Shown here in pieces: positions 45,302 through 55,139 of a stretch of DNA of 64,000 bases (position 1 is its first letter; the number at the start of each line of letters is the position of its first letter). Source of the DNA: Adiantum capillus-veneris (Eukaryota > Streptophyta > Polypodiopsida > Polypodiales > Pteridaceae); contig CM043948.1 of NCBI GenBank assembly GCA_014529385.2, positions 78,807,291 to 78,871,290 on the forward strand, in the 5' to 3' direction. The notes beneath the pieces were generated by a model, which saw only the letters and a program-made list of their open reading frames with translations, was not told the DNA's origin and searched no databases. The position numbers and the translations under genes were made by a program.

Positions 45302-46099
45302 CTACCCACAGGGAAAGGGACAATTATACATCCCATGTCCAGACTCTCCGCAATTCCAGCATTGCAAAACTCTCCTAGGTCGTGGTGGATCTCGCTCTTC
45401 TGACTTCTTTGCTTGTCCCTTTCGACCTACAGCTTGTGCAAGGTGAATTGACTGGCTGCTTAAGGATTCATTTAACTTCTCAATCACTTCCGCCATTACC
45501 TGAGGAAGCTCCCTAGATGTTAATGTTTATGACTTACCTTTGGGTTTCAGAAATTCTATTGGAACCTCTCCCCTTAAGCACTTGAGTTTTCTATATTTCT
45601 CAGCATCCCTAGTTTCAGCTGCATCAAAGGTAGCACGTGCACCCGCCTCAACTTTTACCTTAAGGTCAGGAAAGAGTCCGGCTATGAACCTCTCCTTGTT
45701 TAGGAACTCTGCACCATCACCAGGGTTAGCAACATTTCTTACCCATACAGCCCAAAGACGGAGAAACTCTTGCTTGTACAAGTAGTAGTCATCTAAGTCT
45801 TTTTGCTTATGAGAAACAATGTCTTGCCATAGCTTTTGAGTTTTTTGGGGATCAAAGAAGTATTTCTTGAAATGATTCAACACTTCCATGTAATTCCCCT
45901 TAACTTCCTCATGCAAAGAATCAAACCAAGTGCTAGCATCTTTCCTAAGGACTACCTCAAACATTTCTACACGTTCCTGATCAGTTACTATCCTCTTGAT
46001 ACGGCAAGACATTTTGAAATTTGCTAAAAATAATTCTGCATCCTCCCCAGGCTCTCCAAAGAACAAGGGGTAACCACTCATTTGCCTAGTTGTATCCAT
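45302..46099 (-). pseudogene. Z copy A: Gag, with a private nonsense codon
   Basis: The start is taken as the ATG at 46097-46099 (MDTTRQMSGYPLFFG), the first Met of the open frame. The Gag core includes DASTWFDSLHEEVKGNYMEV and YLYKQEFLRLWAV. A CCHC zinc knuckle, CWNCGESGHGMYNC, lies at the very end. Copy A has a TAA at 45527-45529 where copy B has CAA, splitting Gag after about 190 residues. The product would form the particle and bind RNA. The terminal TAG (45302-45304) is followed in the same frame by the start of pol, so readthrough would have been possible in the ancestor. Confidence 0.9.
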
Positions 46100-46162
46100 G
46101 TTGCTGGTTTTATTCAAAAATTTCTTTTTCTTTTTTTATTTTTTGTGCTGCAAAAACAAATT

Positions 46163-46375
46163 TCAAAGTAGAATGAAAATATAAACGTCAAAGCTTAGAT
46201 CATAGCGAATCAATGGCAAAATGAACGGATTGACTGAGGCATTGATAGCCGCTACTTGCCTAGGTTCAAACATACGACGGAAAACACGTTGAAATTGTAA
46301 CTTTGTGCCAACTATTACATGCACGTCTTGTCTAGCCAAAGGAATGAATGTACGATACAAGTCCTCTTGATTCAT
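46163..46375 (-). CDS. Z copy A: small leader ORF 2 (70 codons)
   Basis: An ATG-initiated ORF (MNQEDLYRTFIPLARQDV...) ending 14 nt before the acceptor-like site. Its last ~48 residues align with small ORF 1: both have K-x2-FQ, and then NP.ILPL..Y..SFDV..FIL, with about 14 identities in the final 22 residues while most matching codons differ at synonymous positions. That pattern suggests two old paralogues kept under protein-level selection. No known domain was recognised. It is identical in copy B. Confidence 0.5.
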   Translation of the reverse strand: MNQEDLYRTFIPLARQDVHVIVGTKLQFQRVFRRMFEPRQVAAINASVNPFILPLIRYDLSFDVYIFILL

Positions 46376-46383
46376 TACCCTAG

Positions 46384-46620
46384 CTAAAACAAGATAAACA
46401 CATGTACATCAAAAGAGACATTATAGTCTACAAGTGGGAGTATAATAGGATTTGGAGATTGTAGAATATCTCTTAATGCTTCGGCACCAAAGAGGAATAC
46501 AATACGTTGTTGAAAAAAGATTTTTCTATCAATGCGAACTTTTATACTAATCCCTTGCACCCAATGATACTGATGAAATTGAATTGCATGAGCAGGATTA
46601 GGAGGTGGTGGATTGTTCAT
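46384..46620 (-). CDS. Z copy A: small leader ORF 1 (78 codons)
   Basis: An ATG-initiated ORF (MNNPPPPNPAHAIQFHQYHW...) starting 29 nt after the donor-like site and ending 8 nt before ORF 2 begins. The N-terminus is proline-rich; the rest looks beta-strand-like. It is a paralogue of small ORF 2 by its C-terminal two-thirds. It could be an accessory product of unspliced RNA, or a former N-terminal Gag segment. Function unknown. Confidence 0.5.
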   Translation of the reverse strand: MNNPPPPNPAHAIQFHQYHWVQGISIKVRIDRKIFFQQRIVFLFGAEALRDILQSPNPIILPLVDYNVSFDVHVFILF

Positions 46621-46677
46621 GTAAACACAACTAGTTTTTGAAGACTTACCTTGTGTATGCTAACACAACCGCTCGTC

Positions 46678-46693
46678 CTCAGTGGGGGCACCA
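46678..46693 (-). promoter_or_regulatory. Z copy A primer-binding site, tRNA unassigned
   Basis: The minus strand reads TGGTGCCCCCACTGAG four bases inside LTR 2. It begins TGG as required for pairing with a tRNA CCA end, but I could not match the tRNA. The same sequence occurs in copy B (55120-55135). Confidence 0.7.
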
Positions 46694-46697
46694 AAAT

Positions 46698-49319
46698 TGA
46701 GGCGGTCCGGGGCGGGCAGCAAGAGAGGCAACCTCTAAACACCCCTCAAGGCTCCCGTGATGCTCAATTGGGGCTGGGGCAACCACAAGCACAACAAAAC
46801 AACAAACCCACAGCCAAACCCAAACAAGATAGGGGCACCACCTAGTTATGGTATGCGAACTAGGACACAAGAGAGATTTTGGTACAACCAAGAAGATGCA
46901 CCACACAACACACACAAGCAACCTCACACCAAGACACACACAAAATGGACCAGAGAGAGCTAGAGCAAAGGGAAGAGAGAGAGAAAAGGATCTTCTGTAA
47001 TACCTTATTTGTGACTTGCAAATGGAGATGGTTTGTTCTGATGCTATCGTAGAGCTTGTACAAAAACTCACTCAATGCTTAGTGATTGCTAATCATTGCC
47101 AAAACACACACACACACTGTCTTAGGGTGTGGGAGACCTCTCACCACAATACCCTCTTACAATGGACACAAAACTGGCAATGAAAAACACACTAAAACAC
47201 TTTCTAAAATCAAGATCAACCGATAAAAAACTCAAATACACAAGTCACCTTGAATTCACCAAACCGTATTGCACAAATGGAAGGACGAAGATTTGAACGT
47301 CGAATCACGCCTTTGATGAACCAAACCTCAATTTATTGATGATGAAGGAGCATATACAATAGTGGTTTTGAGATTTGAGGAACTCACGCTCTCTCACTTT
47401 CAATGTGTAGCTTGAAGGCTTCTCTCACACCAAGAGTGAAGCTCACAAGTGGTTGCTACACCTAAGTCTCTCCTCACGCATAGAGTGTTGGGGTGCTTTG
47501 TGAGATGTTGGAGGTTGTTTTACACGAAGGAGAGGGGCCGATTTATAGGTTGGAGACCCCTCATAAAGATTATTGGAAATCCTAATTTACAAGCTAACAA
47601 ATCAGGATTATGATTTTTTTGAATATCAAAACATTGCGAGCCTTCTTTGTCTGCTTGACTCATGGATGTGGGCTCAAAAGAGAGAATTATTGATGATAGA
47701 TAAGGTGAAAGTAAGTAAGGAGAGAGAGAGCGAGAGAGCGAGAGAGAGAGAGAGAGTTACTATATATATGTCTTGAGGTGAGGTGTCTTTTATGGTTAGG
47801 TCAATGCTATTTTGTGTTAGTATGTTAGTCGTTAGTAATCACTACAATGTTAATGTTACATTTACAATGGGTAGAATGAGGTGGATGGTTGAATGAAGTG
47901 AGCAAATCCTTGTGATGGTGAAGCTTGAAGAAGTTTTGGACTTACTTGTGTAGGTTCTCAAAATGACTATCGATCTTCTTCTTCGTCTTCCCTTCTTTAC
48001 GCCACCGCCGCCAAGGTTGATTATCGTGATGAAAATAGTAATTCCGTTGATGAGATCTCTTGATTTGCAGAGGTTAAGCATGGTACACATGCTGAATTTA
48101 TGTATATATATAAGGGTCAAGATGGAATTGTACTTTGGAGATAATAGAGAGAGGCATAGAGATGGTGTATGTACATGTGGAGCTCATATGAGAGCTATGG
48201 AAGTAAGTAGGGAGGTTAATGGTGAAGAAGGTGAGGGAAAGAGGAATGTGTGTGTGTGTAGAAGTGTGGAAAGAGGTGAGAGAAGACTATGGGCTACTTG
48301 TGAGAAAAGTGGGTAGACTGGAGTCCACTCAAAAAATCATATCTCATTGCTGGTAGCTCCAAAAATCATGAAAACATTTGAGGTGATTATTCAGAGTGTG
48401 GGCTACATTTTCTCTTGTGACCACCGCTCCAAATTCGGAGTGGAGATGGATATTAAAAATCCCACCAAAAGACCTGTTTTTTCTTCACAAAAAGTCTTCA
48501 GTGGCCCCCTCCTTTGTTGAATTTGTACAATGCATCCAAGAGTGAGCCCCCCCTTTGTCATATCATAATACAAAGCATCCAAGTTGCCCTTGACACATAC
48601 ATGGAGGAGGATTATTGGTGAATAAAGAAATATATACATGGTGGGACTAGTGTATGGACTATTCATGGAATTTAGCTCAATGAGCACATGGTGTTAGAAT
48701 AATGACTAAAAATAATAATAAAAATATGGAGGAGTTATGGATATGGAAAGATATTGGAATCATATGATATGGTCCCTCTTTGAATTATTTTGGGTGAAAG
48801 AGGAAAAGGTATGCAAGTAAATAATATAATAAACGCGACCAATGAGTAGAAATCAATTTTTTGTTTTCATGAGGGTGAGGGTGAAAATGTGGGAGTGATT
48901 TGTATAAAGAAAAAATATAAGGTTAGAGTATGTACATATTGGCAAAAAATATACTTATGGTGGAAGAGGATGAAAGAAGGTGTACATAGGTTTAATAAAA
49001 CACACACCTAAGTAGAAATATTTAAATAAAATACCAAAATAATTATAAAAAATCCCTATATTTAGGCCATATATACAATGAAATATTTAGACACAAAGAG
49101 GCCATAATATACTTTTATTTTTTATTTTTTTATTTTTTTGGCTCAACTAGCCCAGTGACTAGCTAATTGAGGGTTTTTAAAGAAAATATGGAAAAAGTCC
49201 CCTAACTCACACACGCCTATGTACAATGAAAAGGTAAGAATAGCCACAGTGGTTAGGTGATTTTGGTAGGGTGGGATAACTCACTATGGCAATTACGGAG
49301 AGCCGAAAAACGGCTATCA
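46698..49319 (-). repeat. Z LTR 2 (2622 bp), shared middle LTR
   Basis: Same ends as LTR 1. It serves as 5' LTR of copy A and 3' LTR of copy B. Closer to LTR 1 than to LTR 3; at most sites where LTR 1 differs, LTR 2 agrees with LTR 3. Confidence 0.93.
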
Positions 49320-49347
49320 TTAGCCCTTCCCCAGGATGATGGTATAT

Positions 49348-51138
49348 TCATGTACCATCATAGAGCATCTTTTCCAAAGAGAGTGCTTCAGATTCCTTGA
49401 CGAGATTTTCATTGTTTGGGCCCTCAAAATTTTGGCTAGTTTTACACTCATGCTTCATGTAACAATACTTACATGAGAGAGCTTCTCTTTGACAGATCTT
49501 TGGTAGATCCTTTGGTAGAAGGCGACTCAAATAGGGCTTCAAGCGATAACCATTTACCTTCCTAGAGTGCTCTTTCCCATTCAAGTCCATAAGTTGATAG
49601 TAACTTGAATTGAAATCCTTCTTAACTATGTATGGCCCTTGCCATCTAGTTTCAAATTTGGCATCAAAACGATTATCGAGTCGATTGTCATACCTTAGCA
49701 CAAGATCTCCTTCATTGATGCCTTTGTCCTTTAGTTTCTTGTCAAGCTTCTCCTTCGCCTGCGTATCTTTCCTCTTGTAGCACTCGTATGCTGCTTCTCT
49801 TTTCCACTCAAGCTCAGCTAAGGTAAGAAGTCGATCCATCCATGCTTCTTGATCATCTTGTGCTGCTTTGCCATGAAGTCGTATTGTTGGGATGTTGAGC
49901 TCAATTGGTTGTAAAGCCTCTTGACCATAGACCAAGTGAAATGGTGTAAACTCCGTGGCTTCCCTATATGTGGTTCGATACGCCCACAAGGCACCATTCA
50001 AGAAGTCATCCCACAACTTTGTCTTGTTTCTCACTATCTTTCTAATGATGCCTGCAATGACACCATTAGCTTTTTCTACCAGACCATTGGATTGGGGATA
50101 GTAGGGTGTACTATGACGATGTAGAATGTGAAGTTCTTCACAGACTTCTGTAAGCAAGCCCTTTCTAAACCCTGGACCATTATCAGAAATAATCTCCAAA
50201 GGTGTGCCAAATCTACAACAAATGTGAGTGTAGACAAATTTGTTCACTGTCCTTTCATTTACCTTTGCCACACTTTGTGCTTCTACCCATCTCGTCATGT
50301 AGTCTATGGCCACCAAGATATACGATTTCCCATTTTTAGTCCTAGGCAATGGACCCATAGCATCAATGCCCCACTTTTCAAAGGGTCCATTTGCAAGCAC
50401 TACTTGCCTCGGGCCATGCACCAACCTTCTATTTCCATTTATCTGACAATTGTGACAGCGTTTACACCAATGTTGAACATCCACATGCAAACTTGGCCAA
50501 ACATACCCCGCAAGAAAAATCTTCTTCACAGTTAATTCTTGGGCAAAATGACCACCACATTCCTCTTCATGCAAACCCTTTAGAATGGCTGGAATTTCCT
50601 CGATAGTTGGTACTCTTCTGCACACTTGATCCTTCCCTCTTTGATAGAGGGAGCCTTCTAGGAAGAGATAGAAACTTGCCTTCTTCATGAGTCTCCTCTT
50701 CTGAGCCTTCGTGAAGTCTTGTGGAAACTCACCCTCCAAAATGTAGCCAATAATGGGAGTCAATGACTCCAATCCCTGGTATCTCGGTTGCTTGACAGCT
50801 GCTGCCACCATGATGACCTGCACTTCTTTCTTGACACATGTAACTGCTTGTTGTGCAAGTAAATCGGCATCTTCATTCTGTTTCCTAGGAATATGATATA
50901 GTTGCACTTCTTGAAATTGATTAAACGGCCTACGAATGGCATGAAATTTTGTCCTTAAGCTTTCATTCTTGCATGCCCAAATGCCTAAAATCTGTTTAAC
51001 AATAAGAAGTGCATCTCCCTTTACCATGAGACGTATCCCTTGGCCAATGCACATCTTCAAACCATGAAGTAGTGTGTCGTATTCTGCTCCATTGTTGCTA
51101 GTTGAACCTGGTAGATTGACCTTCTCTTTCATGACCAC
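49348..51138 (-). CDS. Z copy B: archaeal-like RNase H (partial) and integrase
   Basis: A 596-codon open frame whose translation appears identical to copy A, with the same HHCC residues, DD35E triad and preceding TAG. The integrase is intact in sequence. Upstream pol is broken at the same sites as in copy A. Confidence 0.92.
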   Translation of the reverse strand: MVMKEKVNLPGSTSNNGAEYDTLLHGLKMCIGQGIRLMVKGDALLIVKQILGIWACKNESLRTKFHAIRRPFNQFQEVQLYHIPRKQNEDADLLAQQAVTCVKKEVQVIMVAAAVKQPRYQGLESLTPIIGYILEGEFPQDFTKAQKRRLMKKASFYLFLEGSLYQRGKDQVCRRVPTIEEIPAILKGLHEEECGGHFAQELTVKKIFLAGYVWPSLHVDVQHWCKRCHNCQINGNRRLVHGPRQVVLANGPFEKWGIDAMGPLPRTKNGKSYILVAIDYMTRWVEAQSVAKVNERTVNKFVYTHICCRFGTPLEIISDNGPGFRKGLLTEVCEELHILHRHSTPYYPQSNGLVEKANGVIAGIIRKIVRNKTKLWDDFLNGALWAYRTTYREATEFTPFHLVYGQEALQPIELNIPTIRLHGKAAQDDQEAWMDRLLTLAELEWKREAAYECYKRKDTQAKEKLDKKLKDKGINEGDLVLRYDNRLDNRFDAKFETRWQGPYIVKKDFNSSYYQLMDLNGKEHSRKVNGYRLKPYLSRLLPKDLPKICQREALSCKYCYMKHECKTSQNFEGPNNENLVKESEALSLEKMLYDGT

Positions 51139-51192
51139 CTATCCACTTGGGTTGAGCAACACTAGCCCTCCCCCTGCTTTTCCTGTGACTCG

Positions 51193-51756
51193 TCAAAAAT
51201 CTCCACCAAAGAACAAGGTAAAAGCATTAGGAATACTTTTAGGTGGTGGCAATGGTAGGGTCTTTACTTTAGGCACCTTAATCCCTGCCAACTGTGCACA
51301 CACACTATCTTCTACCTTGAAAGAGTATTGGAACTCTTGCAATTCCATAATACACTTTGAGATCCTAGTGCTAAGATTCATTTGAGATGATACACAAGGA
51401 AACAAATTTTCTGCAGTGAGAATTACAAAAGGTTTTGGTAGCAAGTAGGATCTAAACTTTCTCACCGCAAACATGAGAGAAAGCATCATGAGTTCTGCTT
51501 CTGTGTAGCTTCTCTCCAAGGCATTCATGACCCTACTAGCAAAGTAGATGGGTTGCATCCTGGTACTGTGGGGATCTTGTTGTAATAAAACTACACCAAT
51601 TGTTTCCTTCCCAACACTAGAGCTAACAAAGAATGTGTACTCCCAACAAGGAGGCATGAGTGTTGGTAGCTTTGACAAAATGACTTTAATGTTACAAAAG
51701 TACTCTTCAAGCTCATTAGACCATGCAAATTCTACTTGTTGTGTCAACTTTTGCAA
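51193..51756 (-). pseudogene. Z copy B: first RNase H and start of second RNase H
   Basis: As in copy A, but without the single-base loss, so the frame runs 187 codons through a linker (LPLPPPKSIPNAF) to FFGGDF, where the first Asp of the archaeal-like RNase H sits. It stops at a TGA (51193-51195) present in both copies. This segment shows that two RNase H domains lie in tandem between RT and integrase. Confidence 0.88.
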
Positions 51757-52142
51757 AGGGTGAAGCAGGCTAAGTGAATGAAGCGTGACATATACTTCAC
51801 CTTTTGAATGAATGAGATGACCTCCTTAAGACTCTTTGGTGATGGTAGCTCAATGAGAGCTTTTGCCTTTGCTGGATCCACCTCAATACCTTTATAGGAA
51901 ACCTTGTGACCAAGCAAGATCACTTCATCCTCACCTATGTGACACTTGTCGGGGTTGAGTTGACCTCCCATGTCATAGAGCTTCTTTAAACCTTCTTCTA
52001 CCCTTTGTAGATGCAATGATTTTGAGCTATAAATGCAGAAATCATCAATGAATACCCTAATTGACTTTCCAAAGAATGCTTGAAACACCATGTTCATGAA
52101 ACGTTGGAATGTTGCAGGAGCATTTGTCAGACCAAATGGCAT
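51744..52142 (-). pseudogene. Z copy B: reverse transcriptase, palm and thumb
   Basis: A 132-codon frame with the same translation as copy A, including MPFGLTNAPATF and FIDD, and the same flanking TAG and frameshift. Confidence 0.9.
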
Positions 52143-52163
52143 GACTCTAAAAGCATAACAACC

Positions 52164-53728
52164 CTAGGGAGTGATAAAGGTCGTTTTCAATTGATCTTTC
52201 AATGCGATACCTATTTGAAAGTAGCCTGAGTAGCCATCACACACAGTGTACTTCTCATGACCAGCTACCTCATTTAGTATCTCATCCTGAAATGGGAGGG
52301 GAAAGTGATCTCTTTTTGTTGCCTCATTGAGTGGATGGTAATGCACACACACCCTCCACTTTCCGTTTTTATTAGGAGTGACAACAACGGGAGAGACCCA
52401 CTCTGAATTCTCCACTGGATAAATGAAACCTGCTGCTAGAAGCTTTCTTACCTCCTTGAGTAGAGCCTGCTCCTTGATGACTCCTAGCCTTCGTAGCTTT
52501 TGAGCCTTAGGTGTGGCCTCTGGCTTCAACTCAATTTTGTATTGAGCAGCATCTACTCCACGCACATCGGTGTAGTCTTTAGCAAAAAGCCTAGGAAATT
52601 TCCTTAACAACATACCTTCTAACATTCCTTCATCTTGGACATTTTGGTTCTCTTGGGAACCTACCTCTTCTAAACCTGGGCAAGAGGTCTCTTGGTTGTT
52701 TGGATTAAACCTTACCCCCATGACTTCAATGGAAGACTCCTCTTCAGTAATGTTGCCGCTACTTTCTCCTTCTGAAGTGCTATCGGTCCAGCCTTCCTCC
52801 GTCTCACTTTGAGATGATTCTTCATGGAGCTCCTCTTGGAGTTGCTCCTTCATGTCAAAGACAACCTTCTTATGATTGTCATTCCTGCAAATTAGCTTTC
52901 CACTCTCCCAATCCTGCAAAGCTCGCATTTTCATTAGCCATGGTCTTCCTAGGATAAATGGGTAAACATTTCCTTTGGTAGACATGACATAAAAATCCAC
53001 TGCCTTCTTAATGCCAAAGGCCTCCACAAAAACATTTTTACAAATGCCTACGCACCTAGCCTTGCTATTGTTTGCCATCTTGACTTTAATTTCAGGTGTC
53101 TCATGGATGTGCATGCCTAGTCTTTGCATGAGCCCCTCTGTCATGATGCAAATTTGTGCACCCCCATCCACTAGACCTTTCCTAACCAATCTTCCTTTGA
53201 TGTAGCAATCTAGCACAGGTATAATATCCTCATTCATTTCAGCTTGTGCAATTTTTACAATAGGCACACTCTCTTTTACCTTTCTCCTAGTGCTAACTGC
53301 CATTGTTAAATCCCTCCTAACTTGTGGACATAATGCAAGAAATTGAGGCCATGAGATATCAGGACCCTTACCTCTCATGTCTTCCAACAGGTTGTATGGA
53401 GCCATACCATGTCCAAGAGGGAAGTCTTGGAGGTTGATACGACGTCGAGTCCTCTTAGCTTCCTTGGTCTCCTTTGACTTCTTTTCTCATCCATGGTCAC
53501 TTTGTGATGTAACTCCTTCTTTCTCCTTACCTTTCCCTCGGCCATGCTTAATGCCAATTCCATGTCAACCTCCCTTGAATTTGTCACCTCTACCACATGA
53601 ACATTTGGGTATGGCAAAGGTGGAACTCCTTCCACTCCTTGTGGAGGTGGTCTTGCTCCATTTGGCCTTTGTAGAAGCCGTGGTTGCTGACTAGTTCCTT
53701 CACCTGCATTCATCACTGGGTAATTCAA
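52164..53728 (-). pseudogene. Z copy B: protease and N-terminal reverse transcriptase
   Basis: The same two-frame arrangement as copy A (53728-53375, then 53405-52164). I noticed one amino-acid difference (HETPEIKVK here, HETPKIKVK in copy A). It shares the TAG (52164-52166) and the frame change with copy A. Confidence 0.87.
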
Positions 53729-53743
53729 GTTAGGTCTCCCTGG

Positions 53744-54541
53744 CTACCCACAGGGAAAGGGACAATTATACATCCCATGTCCAGACTCTCCGCAATTCCA
53801 GCATTGCAAAACTCTCCTAGGTCGTGGTGGATCTCGCTCTTCTGACTTCTTTGCTTGTCCCTTTCGACCTACAGCTTGTGCAAGGTGAATTGACTGGCTG
53901 CTTAAGGATTCATTTAACTTCTCAATCACTTCCGCCATTACCTGAGGAAGCTCCCTAGATGTTAATGTTTGTGACTTACCTTTGGGTTTCAGAAATTCTA
54001 TTGGAACCTCTCCCCTTAAGCACTTGAGTTTTCTATATTTCTCAGCATCCCTAGTTTCAGCTGCATCAAAGGTAGCACGTGCACCCGCCTCAACTTTTAC
54101 CTTAAGGTCAGGAAAGAGTCCGGCTATGAACCTCTCCTTGTTTAGGAACTCTGCACCATCACCAGGGTTAGCAACATTTCTTACCCATACAGCCCAAAGA
54201 CGGAGAAACTCTTGCTTGTACAAGTAGTAGTCATCTAAGTCTTTTTGCTTATGAGAAACAATGTCTTGCCATAGCTTTTGAGTTTTTTGGGGATCAAAGA
54301 AGTATTTCTTGAAATGATTCAACACTTCCATGTAATTCCCCTTAACTTCCTCATGCAAAGAATCAAACCAAGTGCTAGCATCTTTCCTAAGGACTACCTC
54401 AAACATTTCTACACGTTCCTGATCAGTTACTATCCTCTTGATACGGCAAGACATTTTGAAATTTGCTAAAAATAATTTTGCATCCTCCCCAGGCTCTCCA
54501 AAGAACAAGGGGTAACCACTCATTTGCCTAGTTGTATCCAT
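53744..54541 (-). CDS. Z copy B: Gag, intact
   Basis: An uninterrupted frame of about 265 codons from the ATG of MDTTRQ (the open frame extends six codons further upstream without an ATG). It has the Gag core (TWFDSLHEEV) and a terminal CCHC knuckle (residues ~247-260). It lacks the nonsense codon of copy A and has GEDAKLF where copy A has GEDAELF. Its TAG is in frame with pol. Confidence 0.9.
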   Translation of the reverse strand: MDTTRQMSGYPLFFGEPGEDAKLFLANFKMSCRIKRIVTDQERVEMFEVVLRKDASTWFDSLHEEVKGNYMEVLNHFKKYFFDPQKTQKLWQDIVSHKQKDLDDYYLYKQEFLRLWAVWVRNVANPGDGAEFLNKERFIAGLFPDLKVKVEAGARATFDAAETRDAEKYRKLKCLRGEVPIEFLKPKGKSQTLTSRELPQVMAEVIEKLNESLSSQSIHLAQAVGRKGQAKKSEERDPPRPRRVLQCWNCGESGHGMYNCPFPCG

Positions 54542-54604
54542 GTTGCTGGTTTTATTCAAAAATTTCTTTTTCTTTTTTTATTTTTTGTGCTGCAAAAACA
54601 AATT

Positions 54605-54817
54605 TCAAAGTAGAATGAAAATATAAACGTCAAAGCTTAGATCATAGCGAATCAATGGCAAAATGAACGGATTGACTGAGGCATTGATAGCCGCTACTTG
54701 CCTAGGTTCAAACATACGACGGAAAACACGTTGAAATTGTAACTTTGTGCCAACTATTACATGCACGTCTTGTCTAGCCAAAGGAATGAATGTACGATAC
54801 AAGTCCTCTTGATTCAT
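54605..54817 (-). CDS. Z copy B: small leader ORF 2
   Basis: 70 codons, same translation as in copy A; see the copy A entry for its relation to small ORF 1. Confidence 0.5.
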   Translation of the reverse strand: MNQEDLYRTFIPLARQDVHVIVGTKLQFQRVFRRMFEPRQVAAINASVNPFILPLIRYDLSFDVYIFILL

Positions 54818-54825
54818 TACCCTAG

Positions 54826-55062
54826 CTAAAACAAGATAAACACATGTACATCAAAAGAGACATTATAGTCTACAAGTGGGAGTATAATAGGATTTGGAGA
54901 TTGTAGAATATCTCTTAATGCTTCGGCACCAAAGAGGAATACAATACGTTGTTGAAAAAAGATTTTTCTATCAATGCGAACTTTTATACTAATCCCTTGC
55001 ACCCAATGATACTGATGAAATTGAATTGCATGAGCAGGATTAGGAGGTGGTGGATTGTTCAT
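54826..55062 (-). CDS. Z copy B: small leader ORF 1
   Basis: 78 codons, same translation as in copy A. Proline-rich N-terminus; C-terminal part paralogous to small ORF 2. Confidence 0.5.
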   Translation of the reverse strand: MNNPPPPNPAHAIQFHQYHWVQGISIKVRIDRKIFFQQRIVFLFGAEALRDILQSPNPIILPLVDYNVSFDVHVFILF

Positions 55063-55139
55063 GTAAACACAACTAGTTTTTGAAGACTTACCTTGTGTAT
55101 GCTAACACAACCGCTCGTCCTCAGTGGGGGCACCAAAAT

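Larger units (their letters stand above)
46148..46649 (-). other. Z copy A: putative 502-nt leader intron
   Basis: On the minus strand, ACACAAG/GTAAGTC (donor, boundary at 46650/46649) lies just downstream of the primer-binding site. TTTGTTTTTGCAG/CAC (acceptor, boundary at 46148/46147) lies just upstream of gag. Both match plant splice consensus well. The interval holds exactly the two small ORFs described separately. It is conserved in copy B (54590-55091). Splicing is inferred only. Confidence 0.5.
54590..55091 (-). other. Z copy B: putative 502-nt leader intron
   Basis: Same donor (AAG/GTAAGTC) and acceptor (TTTTTGCAG) and the same length as copy A. Confidence 0.5.
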
